The notes under the pieces: generated by a model
What the model saw: the letters and a program-made list of their open reading frames with translations, nothing else
The model's database searches: none
Told to the model about the DNA's origin: nothing
Origin: Catonia carolina
Lineage: Eukaryota; Arthropoda; Insecta; Hemiptera; Achilidae
DNA: 64,000 nucleotides
Direction: 5' to 3'
Assembly (NCBI GenBank): GCA_035578175.1
Contig: JAQMRL010000003.1
Location: forward strand, 85,249,969 to 85,313,968
Shown here: positions 46,144-58,029 of the stretch, piece by piece
Layout: each line of letters starts with the position of its first letter
Numbering within the stretch: position 1 is the first letter of the stretch
Made by a program: the position numbers and the translations under genes

Positions 46144-46497
46144 ACTGGTTTGAAACACTCACACAACTTTCTCTTGCCATCGCAAATAATTAACAATAAA
46201 CCTAACATTAGTAATAAAACATTAGAAATAAACAAAAAAACTAACCTCAATAAACATAACCTAATTTTAATCATGAGTGAAGACGCAAAATGAAAATCAA
46301 CCTCAGTTTGGCTTAAAAATACGGAAAATCACTCTTTCTCTCTAAACTAGGCTCTGTAGAGAAAAATGCTCTAAATAAAGATGCAGATATTTTAATTTCC
46401 TATAAATTTAATTATATAAACTTATATCGTAAACTGCATACTAAGACCGAAATCTTCAAAAAAATCGATTTTTCTCATGTTCTCACGAGTATGAGAG
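46144..46497 (-). mobile_element. HINE-like element, truncated
   Basis: The hairpin-proximal ~350 bp of the family (GAAACACTCACACAACTTTC to CGATTTTTC), ending at a G-run (46499-46510) where L-D begins. The rest of the unit does not resume after L-D. Confidence 0.7.
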
Positions 46498-46511
46498 GCG
46501 GGGGGGGGGGA

Positions 46512-46996
46512 AATCTTAAATATTTGGGGGTCCTAAAAGGGCCATTTAAGTGTGTGCGTGTAGGTGGGAAGAGTCGGTTGTTGGGCGCCTGTGGCGGTGG
46601 TAGTCGTAGTATTGGTTGAAGAGGTGGATGACAAGGCGTTTCGTCGTCCAGCGGACGTCATCTTTTTCCCTCACAGAAGTGCGTCGATGGCAGCTCAGTT
46701 GAGGGACTGCTGTAGGTGTCGGGTCAAAGAGTGAAAGCATCAGCTTCTCTCTTGAGGGCGTGGTCGATGGATCTTCGTTGGAGTACGGCTGGTGTGTGCT
46801 ATTGGTTGGTGTCTGGTCGGAGCTACAGAGCGGAGTAGAATGATGGTCTAGCCGAATGTACTCGCTTATATAATGTTCAGAGAGCAGGAGTGGGAGCAGT
46901 TACTCGCTCTCTAGATTTTGTCTTTTGGCACTGTCGGAATCATTATCAACCGACAGCAGAGAAGACCCTACCTAATCAAAGGGGGTGACGGTGTCA
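46512..46996 (-). mobile_element. Solo-LTR-like repeat L-D, truncated
   Basis: The minus strand begins TGACACCGTCACCCCC and shares with L-A ACTCCAACGAAGATCCATCG, AAGAGAGAAGCTGATGC, AAAAAGATGACGTC and CGCTGGACGACGA. A TATATAAG box is at ~46866-46873. The stem-loop region (46529-46543) is degraded and the 3' terminus is missing. Confidence 0.5.
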
Positions 46997-47030
46997 ATAG
47001 AAATAAAAATTTCCTTTATAAGTACTCGGG

Positions 47031-47705
47031 CAGTTTGCTGAGTACCGCGGAACAGACATGCGCACTAGCAGCCGAACGTTCCGCTCCTCGTCTTTCCTAT
47101 CACGTACAGTCACGTAGGCATACGTAAACAATCCTGTGCTGAATCATGCTGAACAACAGTATTTACAAAACCCCTTGATTGTTTACAAAGTCGACTGACT
47201 GATACCCATGATGCCATTTTAGTAGCGTCTGTTTTTTAACCTCTATTTTGAGTTGCCCGTGGTGGCTTACTAAAGCAAATTGCATGTATACTTAGTGCAC
47301 AATTTTAAAATGTAATTGATTTAACATTTGTGACTTCTTTTCTTTGGATGTGATTTTTCCGTCGAATAGTGTATTTGTTTATTTATATTTATATTTGCGA
47401 AATAATACGTACATTAGTCACATTTCATCCTTCACCGTTTGTATTAGCAGTAATTGCAAAACAGTCGGACGTTAAACCAAAAAAAAAACTATAAATGCGT
47501 ATAATTATTACAATATTATTTTATACTTCAGGGACAATAATACAAGAATGTAACTAATAAAGAATAACAATTATAAAAATAGTACTAAGTTCCGCGTAAC
47601 CAATAAATCCAAGTAACGCATGAGGTCTAGTTTAGCACGAGCCATTCTGTACTGCATGTAGCGGTGTGACTCGCAATGTCTGTTTCACGGTTCTCAACAA
47701 AACGC
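47031..47705. mobile_element. Possible DNA element with ~30-bp inverted ends
   Basis: Left TTGCTGAGTACCGCGGAACA and right complement TTGTTGAGAACCGTGAAACA continue into GACAT(T)GCG. Family and target duplication are not identified. A SINE-1 fragment lies inside. Confidence 0.4.
47415..47490 (+). mobile_element. SINE-1 3' fragment
   Basis: CATCCTTCACCGTTTGTATT, AGTAATTGCAAAACAGTCGG and an A-rich tail; the tRNA-like head is missing. Confidence 0.7.
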
Positions 47706-49019
47706 ATAAACTATACTAGGTAACGTAGAAACAATTGTACGAAAACTAATCTTAAGTATTAGTTAGTATTAGTTATTATCTTAAGTTAAGTACTTTTTCA
47801 ATTTCAATAAAGAAAAATGAAGAGTATCTTTTTATCGTAACTCTACAATTTTACAATTTTGTTGATCCGGTATTTAGTATCTAAAATATTTTTTTTTATT
47901 AAATTTAAACAAAAATTATATCCGAGACAAAATATAAAGAAATTTTTAACTGTAGGCCCTAATGTCATTAAAGTTAAGTTAACTTTTCATAATATTGCAT
48001 ATTACATCTTTTTATCCAGTTTGTTCCTCATTGTAGGATCTTTAGTAGGCCTACAGATAACAATTTAATAAAGTTAAATTAAATTGCCTTGGGGTTGCTC
48101 TACGAAAGAAAGGAATATTTAGGAATATTTAAAAGTACTGTATTTTAAATCTGGGTATATTATTTTTGAATAACAAGAATTTCAAAGCTGACGAATAATT
48201 CCAAACCCGTCTCCATAATGTGTGTGTGTGGGTGTGTCTGAGGCGTATGCTAAAATAAATAAGGTACAACTTGTATTATATTTAAAAAAAAAATATAACT
48301 AGTATACGTATATTTTACCAGAAAATATAAGATCTGTTTAAAGGAAAGAATTTTTTTTATTAATTCTGTGGGTTTTAAAAGTACAGTATATATTCATACA
48401 TTTTTAACAATATAAAAACTTAAAAAATATCTTGGGGGAAAAATTCATCTTGATATAAGGCAACTTTAAAAAAAGAAGCTTAAGTATAGCTAAGAAAATG
48501 TAAATGATGTTGATTTATGAGAATTTGTAATTTAAATTAAAAAACCATAAATAAGAAAAGTGAATGCAGAATTAAATGGTTAACACAGTCTAAAAAAGAA
48601 AACCGAAAAAGTAAACATATTCATGAACAATAAAAAACTGTGAATAATTTAAGCAAATAAAGTAAGAAAAATTATGTGGGTGTCAGTGAATATGAATAAA
48701 GTGTTAAAGACGAGAAGAGAGTTTGGTTACGAAGAGAAAATCTGTGAGGAAGGATATATGTATGTAGTAGAAATAAATGAATTGATGTGTGAGGATGAAA
48801 CCTAATACTGTTTTTTATCAGAATTTTCGTAGGATATAGGAGAGTTAAAATTAGGGAGAATTTTAAAGAGAACACACAGTTTGTACTAAAAAGGAAGGCA
48901 GTAGCTAAGGAAAACACTCATCAGATTGCCGCTGAGCGGTACCGCTCTATTCTCTCTCTTTGTAAAACGTGCGGCGCGGTTCAGGTCACACGGCTAAGTA
49001 TGAACTGGATAAGTCTTCT
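47706..49019. other. AT-rich interval, nothing firmly recognised
   Basis: A short GT tract near 48222-48240. A plus-strand stretch at 48684-48800 is open for ~38 codons (VNMNKVLKTRREFGY) with no firm homology. Confidence 0.35.
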
Positions 49020-49300
49020 TCTTCTCATAATCAAGGATTAGACTTCCACTTGTTCCGACTCACAACAAAGAAAAACTATTGAATTATTGCCATCTTTTGC
49101 GTGGTCTCTCAACACCTCTCCTCCCCCCGGTCTGTATTGCAAAACACAGAGGGGTATCCTTCCCTCAGGCATTCTCTCTAAGTGCTCCCTTCATCGATTT
49201 CGATATTCTGCAATCTGCCCACTAAGGTTGTAAACATCCAGTTCCGTTCTTGTGTTCTCAAAATTGGGTAAGAGTGTATTTCTAAATTTTCTCTATAGCG
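49020..49300 (-). pseudogene. LINE polymerase C-terminus, degenerate
   Basis: The minus strand encodes IAEYRNR, stop, REHLERMPEGRIPLCVLQYR and PGGRRGVERPRKRWQ in one frame. This matches the HLERM...RIP...YRP.GRR.VGRP.KRW terminus of the LINE group at 9095-9450. The 3' end carries the AAGAAGAAG motif typical of the group. Confidence 0.75.
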
Positions 49301-49394
49301 GTTCCAAAGATTAATTAATTTATTGTATGGTTGATATTCAAGCATAATTTATTAATTTTAAATGGAAAGAACAAATAATGTATTCAACTGTGAA

Positions 49395-49552
49395 GCTGTT
49401 TTTTGGTTTCACGTCCGATTGTTAAGTACATTAAAGGTTATTATAGATATTAAAGAATGATTAATAATTGATAGAACTGACCGGGAATCGAACACGGAAT
49501 CTCTGGTCTAGAAGCCAGTTGCACTGACCACTAGACCAACGTGTCGGTCCAA
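49395..49552 (-). mobile_element. SINE-1b, near full-length
   Basis: Minus strand: CGTTGGTCTAGTGGTCAGTG (box A region), TCCGTGTTCGATTCCCGG (box B), a shortened body and an A-rich tail. Confidence 0.65.
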
Positions 49553-49796
49553 GAGGTGGAACACTACAATCAAACTAATAGTTGGTTTCTCCTGAGATTT
49601 AAAACCAAATTATTAAGGACCATATCAAGTGCTGTATGGGTTTTACAGAATGATGAAATTCATGGATACTGTAAAAACTAACCCACAATTCCTTCGAAAA
49701 CATAGTGAAATGAAAAAAAATATAAAATAAATTAAATGCATAAATAAAATAAAATAAATTACATAACTAGTGCGCTCTTAAAAGGGCTATACAATT

Positions 49797-50247
49797 AAAA
49801 AAAAAAGTTGAAGAGAATTTAAAATCCTACAACTTTTATTTAAACATTTTTTTGTATAACGCTTAGTTTAGCGGTAATTAGCGATTTTCTGTTTTTTCTC
49901 ACGAGAACGTGTGAAAAATCAATTTTTTTTAAGATTTCGGCCTTAGTATGCATTTTACGACAAAAGTGTATATAATACAATTTACAGGAAATTAAAAGAT
50001 CTACAACTTTTATTTAAAGAATGTTTCTCTACAGAGCCTAGTTTAGCGTCGAAGAGTGATTTTCCGTATTTATAATCCAAACTGAGGTTGATTTTAATTT
50101 CGCGTCTTCCACTCATGATTAAAATTAAGTTATGTTTATTGAGGTTAGTTTTTTTGCTGAAATCTAATGTTTTATTACTAATGTTAGGCTATATTGTTCA
50201 TAGTTTGCATTGGTAAGAGTAGGTTTGAGTTTTTAACATCAGATTTT
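49797..50247 (+). mobile_element. HINE-like element, 5'-truncated
   Basis: The 3' ~450 bp of the family: TCTACAACTTTTATTTAAAG, TTAGTTTAGCGGTAATTAGC, ATGATTAAAATTAAGTTATG, ending AACATCAGA before T. Confidence 0.7.
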
Positions 50248-50267
50248 CAGTTTTATAACAATTTTTT

Positions 50268-50661
50268 TGCCCATAACAGGCAGGTGGAGTGTCAAATTAT
50301 TTACACTCAATCTGTTCGTTGCAGGGCTAAAATAAATAGTTCTGTTTCTTATCACATGGTCAGCCAATAAAATGACTGAATCATTTAAGAACAGAAGAGG
50401 TAGAGGTGTAAAAGACACTTAATCAGAGATATCTTCTCTGAAAGTAATGGATTTCATTATACAGCCAGACCCTGTGGTGAATGAAGTGAAGGTGTCATTT
50501 GCAGAGTGGAAAATATGTGCTTTTCAGAGGGCCCGGCATGCTGATAAGCATACTTTTCCACTCAGTGAGGAAGGCAAGGTAAACCACCTCACTCCTCGAT
50601 TTACTTAGTAAAACCTCTACAGGTTCAAACCAGCCTTTTGGCTGATGACCTAAACAACAAC
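50268..50661 (+). mobile_element. 397-bp retroposon family, near full-length
   Basis: From TGCCCATAACAGGCAGGTGG to the AACAACAACAA tail; about 20 bp after the HINE terminus at 50247. An imperfect flanking repeat (ACAATTTTTTT / ACAATAATTTTTT) is possible. Confidence 0.8.
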
Positions 50662-50664
50662 AAT

Positions 50665-51772
50665 AATTTTTTATTATCATTTTTAATCAGATTAATAAAA
50701 TGATGTGGTTGTTATCACCCTATCGCAACATTATGAAGATGTTACCGACGTAGATGATGAAGTATTAAAGACGTAATCATTTACAGAGTAATTTGTCTGT
50801 TGTCATTTCCAGCTTTGATAAGTTATGGTAATATAATTAAAATATAGAGGAATATAATAACTATAAAGTTCATAGCAATTTAGTTTATTCCTAAGTCAGC
50901 ATATTCGTTTCTTATTTGAATTGTACAGTCGTAGATTTTGATCAAAACTAAAATTAGTATTTTAGTCATTATTTGATTAATGAGGTTTACTGACAGAACG
51001 GAATAACAGTTCACTACAAGTAACATTCATGAATTCATTTTTCTCTGCCAGCCGCACTGTCCCGCATTAACGCCAGATGGGCGTTAAGGTTAAGAAGAAG
51101 CCAATTTAATAAGAAAGAAGGAAAGGATGCCGAAGAAGAACGAGGCGAGGACATGTTATAATTTGATGAGAAAGGGTGAGTTAAATGGTGGAGGATAGTA
51201 TGGTTTTACATTACGTTACTACGGCGTCTTCCTCCTCGCCTTTTCTATTATAAACGACGAAGACTGCTGTCGTACCGCATTATAAATTGTCAACGATTAA
51301 TCGGGGAAATTCAGATCCCCCACTCTATAACTAAATAACCATCTATCCACCCTTAGGCTGGAATCTGGTCGAAATGCTTTTCCCCTTCCGTAAGTTCACC
51401 CTTTACAATCCTATACATTCACAGCCTGATTCAAAAACACGGACTCCATTTTTAAAATAGTTTACATTCATACGAAACATTTAACAAAAAAAAAAAACCA
51501 CTGGGGTGATTTAACACCCCATACATTTTTATTCACTCTATTTAATTAAATTTACAATTCCGCAACTCTGTGCGACCACTAAATATATTTTTACCTTATT
51601 TTACCACCTTTGAAGAGAACACCATTCATAGCAGGATCCTCATGTTCAAATTCCATGTCAATAATAAAATTGATGTTTAAAAATTACAAAATAAATTAGT
51701 TTATTAATTTATTTTTACTCAGATTGGAATAACCTGGTAACACGATTGGGGTAACCACTCACATTAAATCTG
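50665..51772. other. Interval without recognised feature
   Basis: No gene or repeat recognised. Confidence 0.4.
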
Positions 51773-51774
51773 TA

Positions 51775-52526
51775 GTGATAGGTATAAAGGTCTTAACTAG
51801 AAAATAGTCATTTTTCAGGAGAAGCAAATAAAAATTTGTGACAGTATAATATATATTTGTTATTATCTAACAATATTTTTTGCAATTGTCTCTTCCAAAA
51901 TTGTTTTTATAATTTGTTATCAATTTCTTTTGTTTTCTACTTATCAACGAAAATAAAAATTCCTTTTACGTCTACGCTGTGGCCCTCTTTTCGGGGGCAA
52001 TTCATGACTTTACCGTTCATGACCTTTACCGTTTACAGTGTAACTTAATACCTTTTGACCTGGTTAATTCTTACTGTAGTTGCTTAAGTCACAGTTTGCC
52101 TTTGGTTTCTTGTCATTTCGACCACTTTAATTTGTTTTTTCCCATTTGATCTCAACAATTGGTGAAGTAATAAACTACTATTGGTATAAAGGTTAACTCA
52201 ACTTAATACCTTTTGTACTACTAAACAAGACTGAGAAACTAAATAAATTACTATTGGTATAAAGGTCTTAAATCAACGTAAGACCTTTTGTACAACTAAA
52301 AAAGACTGAGAAACTAAATCTAAAGGTATCATTTACATTATGACTTTTACAGCGTTACGTGTAGAGAAAATTTTTATAAAGCCATTTAGACCAATCAACA
52401 TAACTCACTTCAGGAGTTAGCTACACTTATGTCCATTGTACCAATTTAAAGAGCAAATTTTTCTAAACTAGGTAGTACTTAACTCAAAACCGACAATTTT
52501 TTACTTAAGACTTTTATACCTATCAC
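51775..52526. mobile_element. 752-bp inverted-repeat element (MITE-like) with internal repeats
   Basis: Ends GTGATAGGTATAAAGGTCTT and, complemented, GTGATAGGTATAAAAGTCTT, each flanked by TA. The terminal motif recurs inside in both orientations (GGTATAAAGGTCTTAA, TAAGACCTTTTG). 52169-52318 holds two ~80-bp tandem units (CTACTATTGGTATAAAGG, GACTGAGAAACTAAAT). No transposase, so it is non-autonomous. Confidence 0.6.
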
Positions 52527-52859
52527 TACACAAATATACTCGTATAAAACAATATACGGTATAATCATCATCAAAAAAAAAATACGGTTGTGTCCTGGCC
52601 TGGTTCAGATTTAAACTTAGTACTCTGCTATTTTACGAATATGAAGTTGGGATCCCCATCTCTTCCAAGGTTGTTTGTAAACACCTTTGTGGCGTTCAAT
52701 CATCTGCCACCTGAAAAAAATACTATACCACTCTTGCTTGTGTTTTCGAATAATTGATCTACCCCTGGGACATAAAATTCATGCCTAAAATCTTCCGTTC
52801 GTTTATGGTGTAGAAAATGATACCTTATTAAAAGTCTTAACAAGAACATTAATTCAACA

Positions 52860-52990
52860 GCAACCTATATTTTTTATGTCTACAGAGCAGTCAGGGTCCA
52901 ACACTCTCAACCATACAGTAAAACAGGCAGAATCAGGGTGTCATCAAATTTTAAAATTTGTCTCCTTCATACTTTACCGACCAGCGTTTC
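52860..52990 (-). pseudogene. LINE polymerase fragment
   Basis: The minus strand encodes DDTLILPVLLYG, stop, ECWTLTAL, matching the L..PVLLYGSE.W motif of LINE polymerases. Neighbouring blocks are too eroded to place. Confidence 0.4.
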
Positions 52991-53068
52991 CCTCAAAGTG
53001 CATATTAACCTTTAAAACTCCTCCGGTTACTCCTTCGTTAGCTCTTTAAATGTTATAAAGAACTGACG

Positions 53069-53448
53069 CACCCTTAACAGGCAGGTGAAGTGTTAAATTT
53101 TTGCACTCAATCTGCTAGTTCCAGGGCTACAAAAAAATAGTTCTGTTTCTAATCAGCCAATTATATGACTGAACTATTTAAGAACAGAAGAGGTAGAGGT
53201 GAAAAAGACACTAGTCAGAGTTATCTCCTCTGAAAGTAATGAATTTCATTATTCAGGCAGACCCTGTGGTGAATGAAGTGAACTCGTCATTTGCAGGGTG
53301 GAAAGTATGTGCTTTTCAGAGGGCCTGGCATGCTGACAAGCATTCTTTTCCACTCAGTGAGGAAGGCAAGTGTATACCAATTTACTCCTCGTTTTACTTA
53401 GTAAAGCCTCTAGAGGTTCAAACCAGCCTTTCGGCCGTTGACCTAAAC
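53069..53448 (+). mobile_element. 397-bp retroposon family, 12-bp target duplication
   Basis: Near-direct repeats AAAGAACTGACG (53057-53068) and AAAGAGCTGACG (53449-53460). The readable frame MNFIIQADPVVNEVNSSFAG runs open from 53239 into flanking DNA. Confidence 0.8.
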
Positions 53449-53460
53449 AAAGAGCTGACG

Positions 53461-54119
53461 ATGTGGTAAAACAACGAAAGTGCTACTCAATAGAAAAGTG
53501 TTCTTACTTATTCATTGACTATTCTGGTGGTTTTAAATATTTTTATTTAAAATAAAAAAACAAAATATATATCTGAAATTTCAAGGGGTCTCAAGATAAC
53601 CAATTACAACGTTCAACAAGAACTCGTTATGGCCATACTAATCACGTTAAATTATATAAAATTCTTTTGTTACGAACCAGTAGGGATCACGTTTACATAG
53701 TTTAGAAGTTCAGGTTACCTTCTTTTCTAAGACTCCTCCATTCTTAAACTGCGTTATTTCTTCATTTTTCCCGTTTATTTTTACGATTCTCTCTTTTATT
53801 TTTCTCTGAAAATATACACAGAATTTTTTCCTAAAATTTTCCGATCTTTAATTACCCGTAGTTCTTTTGAAATATTTTTTATTTTAAAGTCCTTTTAAAT
53901 TTCAGTAAATAATGTCGGTTTGATGTGTTTTTTCATAAAAGTTAAATATTTTCTGTATTTATATATTTTTATTTATTTTATTTGTGTCTGAAAAAAATTA
54001 ATATTTTATTTTTTCACAATAGCTATTAATAAATATTTCTTCTGATTTTTCTTAATTTATTTACTCCATTCTCATACATCGGTCAACGAATTTTACTTAA
54101 AAATTTATTTTTCACTTTT
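53461..54119. other. AT-rich interval, possible LINE continuation
   Basis: May hold eroded downstream parts of the LINE at 54120-54545 on the minus strand; no firm motif. Confidence 0.3.
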
Positions 54120-54545
54120 GACTGCTTTTGTTCCTTTCTCTGAACATATTTAAAAAAAATTATGCTCCAGAACTACAGTTTTTAAAGTAAAATAATGAAT
54201 TTTTAGATAAAGATTTTTATTATAAATATATTTCGTTAAGGTGATATGCAAATTACCATTTTCTGTACTTTGTTTTTCATACCGAATTTTTGTATATTAG
54301 TTATTATTTCTCCTAAATATAAAAATTTCAGTACTTTCATTATTTATTTAATTTCTGAGATCGAAATACTTAATATTTTATTATTTTTACTGTTTGAGAA
54401 CCAATCTGTTTTGTTCATGTCAGATTTATAATCCGATTCTATTTGCACACTCTTCAGTTCTTTTAATATTTTATTTTTAGTATCTTTTACCGAAATTGTA
54501 TCGAAAGCAAAGGTCAATAGATTCGTATTAAAACAAAGCTTGTTT
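54120..54545 (-). pseudogene. LINE reverse transcriptase fragment including catalytic-motif region
   Basis: The minus strand reads NTNLLTFAFDTISVKDTKNK, where functional relatives have FADD, so the motif is altered. It continues DMNKTDWFSN, SEIK, stop, LKFLYLGEIITNIQKFG and LTKYIYNKN. This matches the order FADD...EKTEFM...IKRV.KFKYLGE.I...LTKNIYNKK of an arthropod LINE group. It is the only piece in the window reaching into the polymerase palm domain. Confidence 0.6.
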
Positions 54546-54577
54546 TCAGTTTGTAAATGATATGTTACTGAAAACAT

Positions 54578-55502
54578 ACTTACAAAAATTCAACCACATC
54601 AGATTACATCAAGGTAATCAGAGTTTAGATTTTTCAAGAAAACATGTAATACATCTCAACTTTCTGAAAGGTAATCTTACATCTATCAGAAAAGAAGACA
54701 AGAACTGTGAATGTATCCCAACTTTAGTTAATATTAGAAACTTACCACTAACTGATATCATTTTAACGAACGAACTTTTATTTTTCGTCACATCTGACCT
54801 TATCGAATAAACCAGTGAGTGTACTAACAACTTTTTCATAAAATTCTAAAACTATTTTAATAATTATGTTTTGAAAGTGTTAAAATACTACATCATAGGA
54901 GAATAGGTAAAAATCTCGAAGGCTATAAGTTTGACACTTAGCGTATGCTGTTCCTCAAAGAACATTTGATGGAATTTAGCCAGTTTATCAGAAAAATGTA
55001 TAAAGTATGTAAATTATACACTTTAGTACACTTATTTGTTAATTTCAAATATTTTGTCTGGTATTAGAGAAATGTCTTTGAAAAATCTGTAGAAAAAAAT
55101 CACTTTTTGCAATTCTGTAGGGTTTGATTACATCACATATCGGTGTGAGATATTATTTTCTTTAATAAATATGTCAGGAAAACTTTATATTACATTTTGT
55201 TTAGAAGATTTGAAGGGGGAAATAATAATAATTAAAAAAATAATTTAATTTACTCATTGGAAATAGAAACGTGTGTGGGATTTTAATTAAATATAAAAAA
55301 ATGTATAAATTTTGATTAAGAACTTCAAGTTTTTATTATTAAAAATAAGTTATTGTGAAAGTTTTCATGATGGTCGGACCAGAATGAAAGGGTCATCTCG
55401 ACATCGAATTTATTTAAAAATTTAAATATAAATGAGTATAAGAGTTTTTTAATCATGTATTGTATTGTTTGAGTATAAGAACTAATAAATACTTATGCAG
55501 GT
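54578..55502. other. AT-rich interval, nothing recognised
   Basis: Overlapping short frames at 54562-54839 without motif. Confidence 0.4.
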
Positions 55503-55782
55503 TTTTTTTAAATCCTAATTTGTGTACGTTGCAATCTGTCCAATTCAGAACAATAAGCAACCCAATGACCCAATGAGATGAGGATGGTGTGTATGATGTG
55601 TACATGAGGTGTAGTCTTGTACAGACCCAGACCGACCGTTCCTGGGAGAGTATGGTTAATTAAACCCCAACCATCAAAGTACATCGGTAACCACTGTCTA
55701 ATATTCAAATCCGTATAAAAGTAACTACCTGAACCAGGAACCTTCGTTCCTCGTTCAAATCCTAGTAAAAGTAGTTACTTTT
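55503..55782 (-). mobile_element. SINE-2 with fold-back head
   Basis: A minus-strand SINE-2 body and head (to ~55738) is followed directly by a plus-strand piece of the same head (TCAAATCCTAGTAAAAGTAG, 55754-55780). ATAAAAGTAACTAC and TAGTTACTTTTAT pair across ~40 bases. Confidence 0.7.
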
Positions 55783-55789
55783 ATATGCA

Positions 55790-57030
55790 GGTTAGAACAT
55801 AAATATTTGTCATTTAAGAAAATAATAAAATAATTTTAATATATTTGTTGTGTATAAACAAGAGAGAGAATACTACAGTTCGAATCTGGAGGACTGCATC
55901 AACATACAAATTGTTTCTTCTCAATAAGTCTGTAAACAAGAAGCGGCTAATTTTAAAACCAGTTTTTCTTTTTATAAAATATCTTTAATGTGTTCTAAAA
56001 CATTTTTAAATCTATGAACTATTATTGCACATGGCCGTGTAAGAAAATACAAATTTAGAATAACTCGGAAAACTTTTGATTCATTCCAATGTATAGGACT
56101 AATACAACTCGGACGACAAATTATTTAATATTAAAAAGATTTAAATACAAAATTTACACTTTAAAATTCCACTAACGGAAAAAACCAACTAAAGACCTTA
56201 ATAAAATATTTTCTTTCCGTCGATGTATCGAATAATATTTCAATATTAAAAAAAAATTGTTAAGCCATATTGCCACCTTTTTTCATTGAATGGATTTATG
56301 GAGAGATAAAAATAATCTTTTATCTTTGTACATCATTCTATTTATTTCTATGGTCTTTATATACAGTACATTGGAATTTCTTGTGTTACAGAATTTATTA
56401 TAAAGTAAGCTTCCTGAAGCTACAAATTCTTATCCCTACCCCTTTCTTAATTCTCCCGCTCCTTTTATTCGTCATTTTCTCTGTTACCAGTAGCTCTCTC
56501 GCATCAAAAAGTGCTTCTAACCTCAATCCTTCTCTCCTTAAATCCCTGTACAATAACGTTTAACATCAGAGTTTATACTCACTCTTCTTCTCATCTAGCT
56601 ATCTTTCTTTTTAACCAATTTAATCTAGTTTTTATTACATAAAATTTAAAAGATTGAAGCATTTATACCATCAAATTAAATTAAAGTGTTCTAATACAAT
56701 ATACAATAAATTAAAGGGTATATTGTGTTCCGCTTATATGTAATATCAGATATTTCACTGTATTTTAACTTGGTGTTGGATCTTATCCCACATACCATAC
56801 GCTATTTATATAATATTTAACCATATATTATTAACTAATTTAAAACCGTTCTCTTATATGTATAATTTTATTTATATGGAGTATTTTATATTAAGTATTT
56901 CATGTTCTCAATAAATTTAAAAAGCATTAAATTTTTTTTCTAATTTAATAATTAGAAAAATAATTATAATTAAATAATTGAATTATAATTAATTCAAAAG
57001 ATAAAAAATTAATTTTATTACTAGAAAAAC
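55790..57030. other. AT-rich interval, nothing recognised
   Basis: No gene or repeat recognised; the 97-codon frame at 56270-56563 has no known motif. Confidence 0.4.
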
Positions 57031-57127
57031 TTATCCATAGCAGGCACGTGGAGTGTTAAATTATTTGCACTCGATCTGCTTGTTCCAGGGCTACAAAAAG
57101 TTTTTACTTATTACTTGATCCACCAGT

Positions 57128-57181
57128 TCTTCTGTTCTTAAATGCTTCAGTCGTATGACTGAAGCATTTAAGAACAGAAGA
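57128..57181. repeat. Perfect 25-bp inverted repeat
   Basis: Arms TTCTGTTCTTAAATGCTTCA... at 57128-57152 and their exact complement at 57157-57181, with loop GTAT. The right arm is normal retroposon sequence; the left is an inverted copy replacing family sequence. Confidence 0.9.
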
Positions 57182-57192
57182 GTTAAAGATAT

Positions 57193-57457
57193 CAGATGAA
57201 TTAATGTCCCATAGCCGAGCGAGTGAGACGGAGATATGTGGCATAACTACGCATGCGCCCAAAGGTCTATACCGTTATAATCCAGATCTGAAAACGTACT
57301 ACAGTCGTTATCTTACTTGTTAGTTTACTGTGTGCATAAACGCTTGCTCACAACAATGAGTAAAATACAATGTTATTAGAATGGCGCGTATGGCTTGTGC
57401 GAGTAAGAGCGTTATGCATTCTCTCAATCTCACGGCTAGGGGACTTTAGTTCATCTG
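57193..57457. mobile_element. 265-bp MITE inside the retroposon
   Basis: Left end CAGATGAATTAATGTCCCAT and complement of right end CAGATGAACTAAAGTCCCCT continue similar for ~30 bp (TAGCCGAGCGAG / TAGCCGTGAG). No coding capacity. The target duplication is not resolved. Confidence 0.6.
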
Positions 57458-57739
57458 AGTACTATAGCCTAGAGGTATAAAAGACACTAGTCAGAGTTAT
57501 CTCCTCTAAAATTAGTGAATTTCATTATTATACAGCCAGACCATGTGGTTAATGGAGTGAAGGTATCATTTGCAGGATGGAAAAAGAAGATGCTTTTTAG
57601 AGGGCCTGGTATGTTGATAAGCATACTTTTCTACTCAGTGATGAAGGCAATTGTAAACCACCTCACTCCTCGTTTTACTTACTAAAGCTTGTGGAGGTTC
57701 AAACAAGCCTTTCGATTAATGATCTAAACAACAACTAAA

Positions 57740-58029
57740 AAAATAGCTTTATAATACTCGTATTAATGGTTTTTTTAATATCCGCTAAAATAAATTTTTG
57801 TAAAACTAAGTTCAACGGTTTTGTTCGAATGAATGTTCATATGGGTTTGTGGAAATGACCTACATTTCTATCTAATGAAATTTAAAAAAAATAAAAGGAA
57901 CGTTTTGTTAAATGTTTACTTTTTTAATGGAAAATAGAAAAACCAAGGCTAAAATTTTACGAACACCTGTATAATGGATAACGGATATCTGTATGGATAA
58001 CAAATGGTTGACAAAACACGATTTAGACA
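57740..58029. other. AT-rich interval, nothing recognised
   Basis: No feature recognised. Confidence 0.35.

Larger units (their letters stand above)
57031..57735 (+). mobile_element. 397-bp retroposon with internal inversion and nested MITE
   Basis: The 5' part (CCATAGCAGGCACGTGGAG) and the 3' part (57466-57735) bracket a 25-bp perfect inverted repeat and a 265-bp inverted-repeat element. Approximate flanking repeats ACTAGAAAAA / ACTAAAAAAA. Confidence 0.7.

Noticed and set aside
48684..48800. LINE-like peptide VNMNKVLKTRREFGY
   Set aside because: Only a vague similarity to the VNV.KTKVM region of LINE polymerases and no supporting neighbouring blocks.
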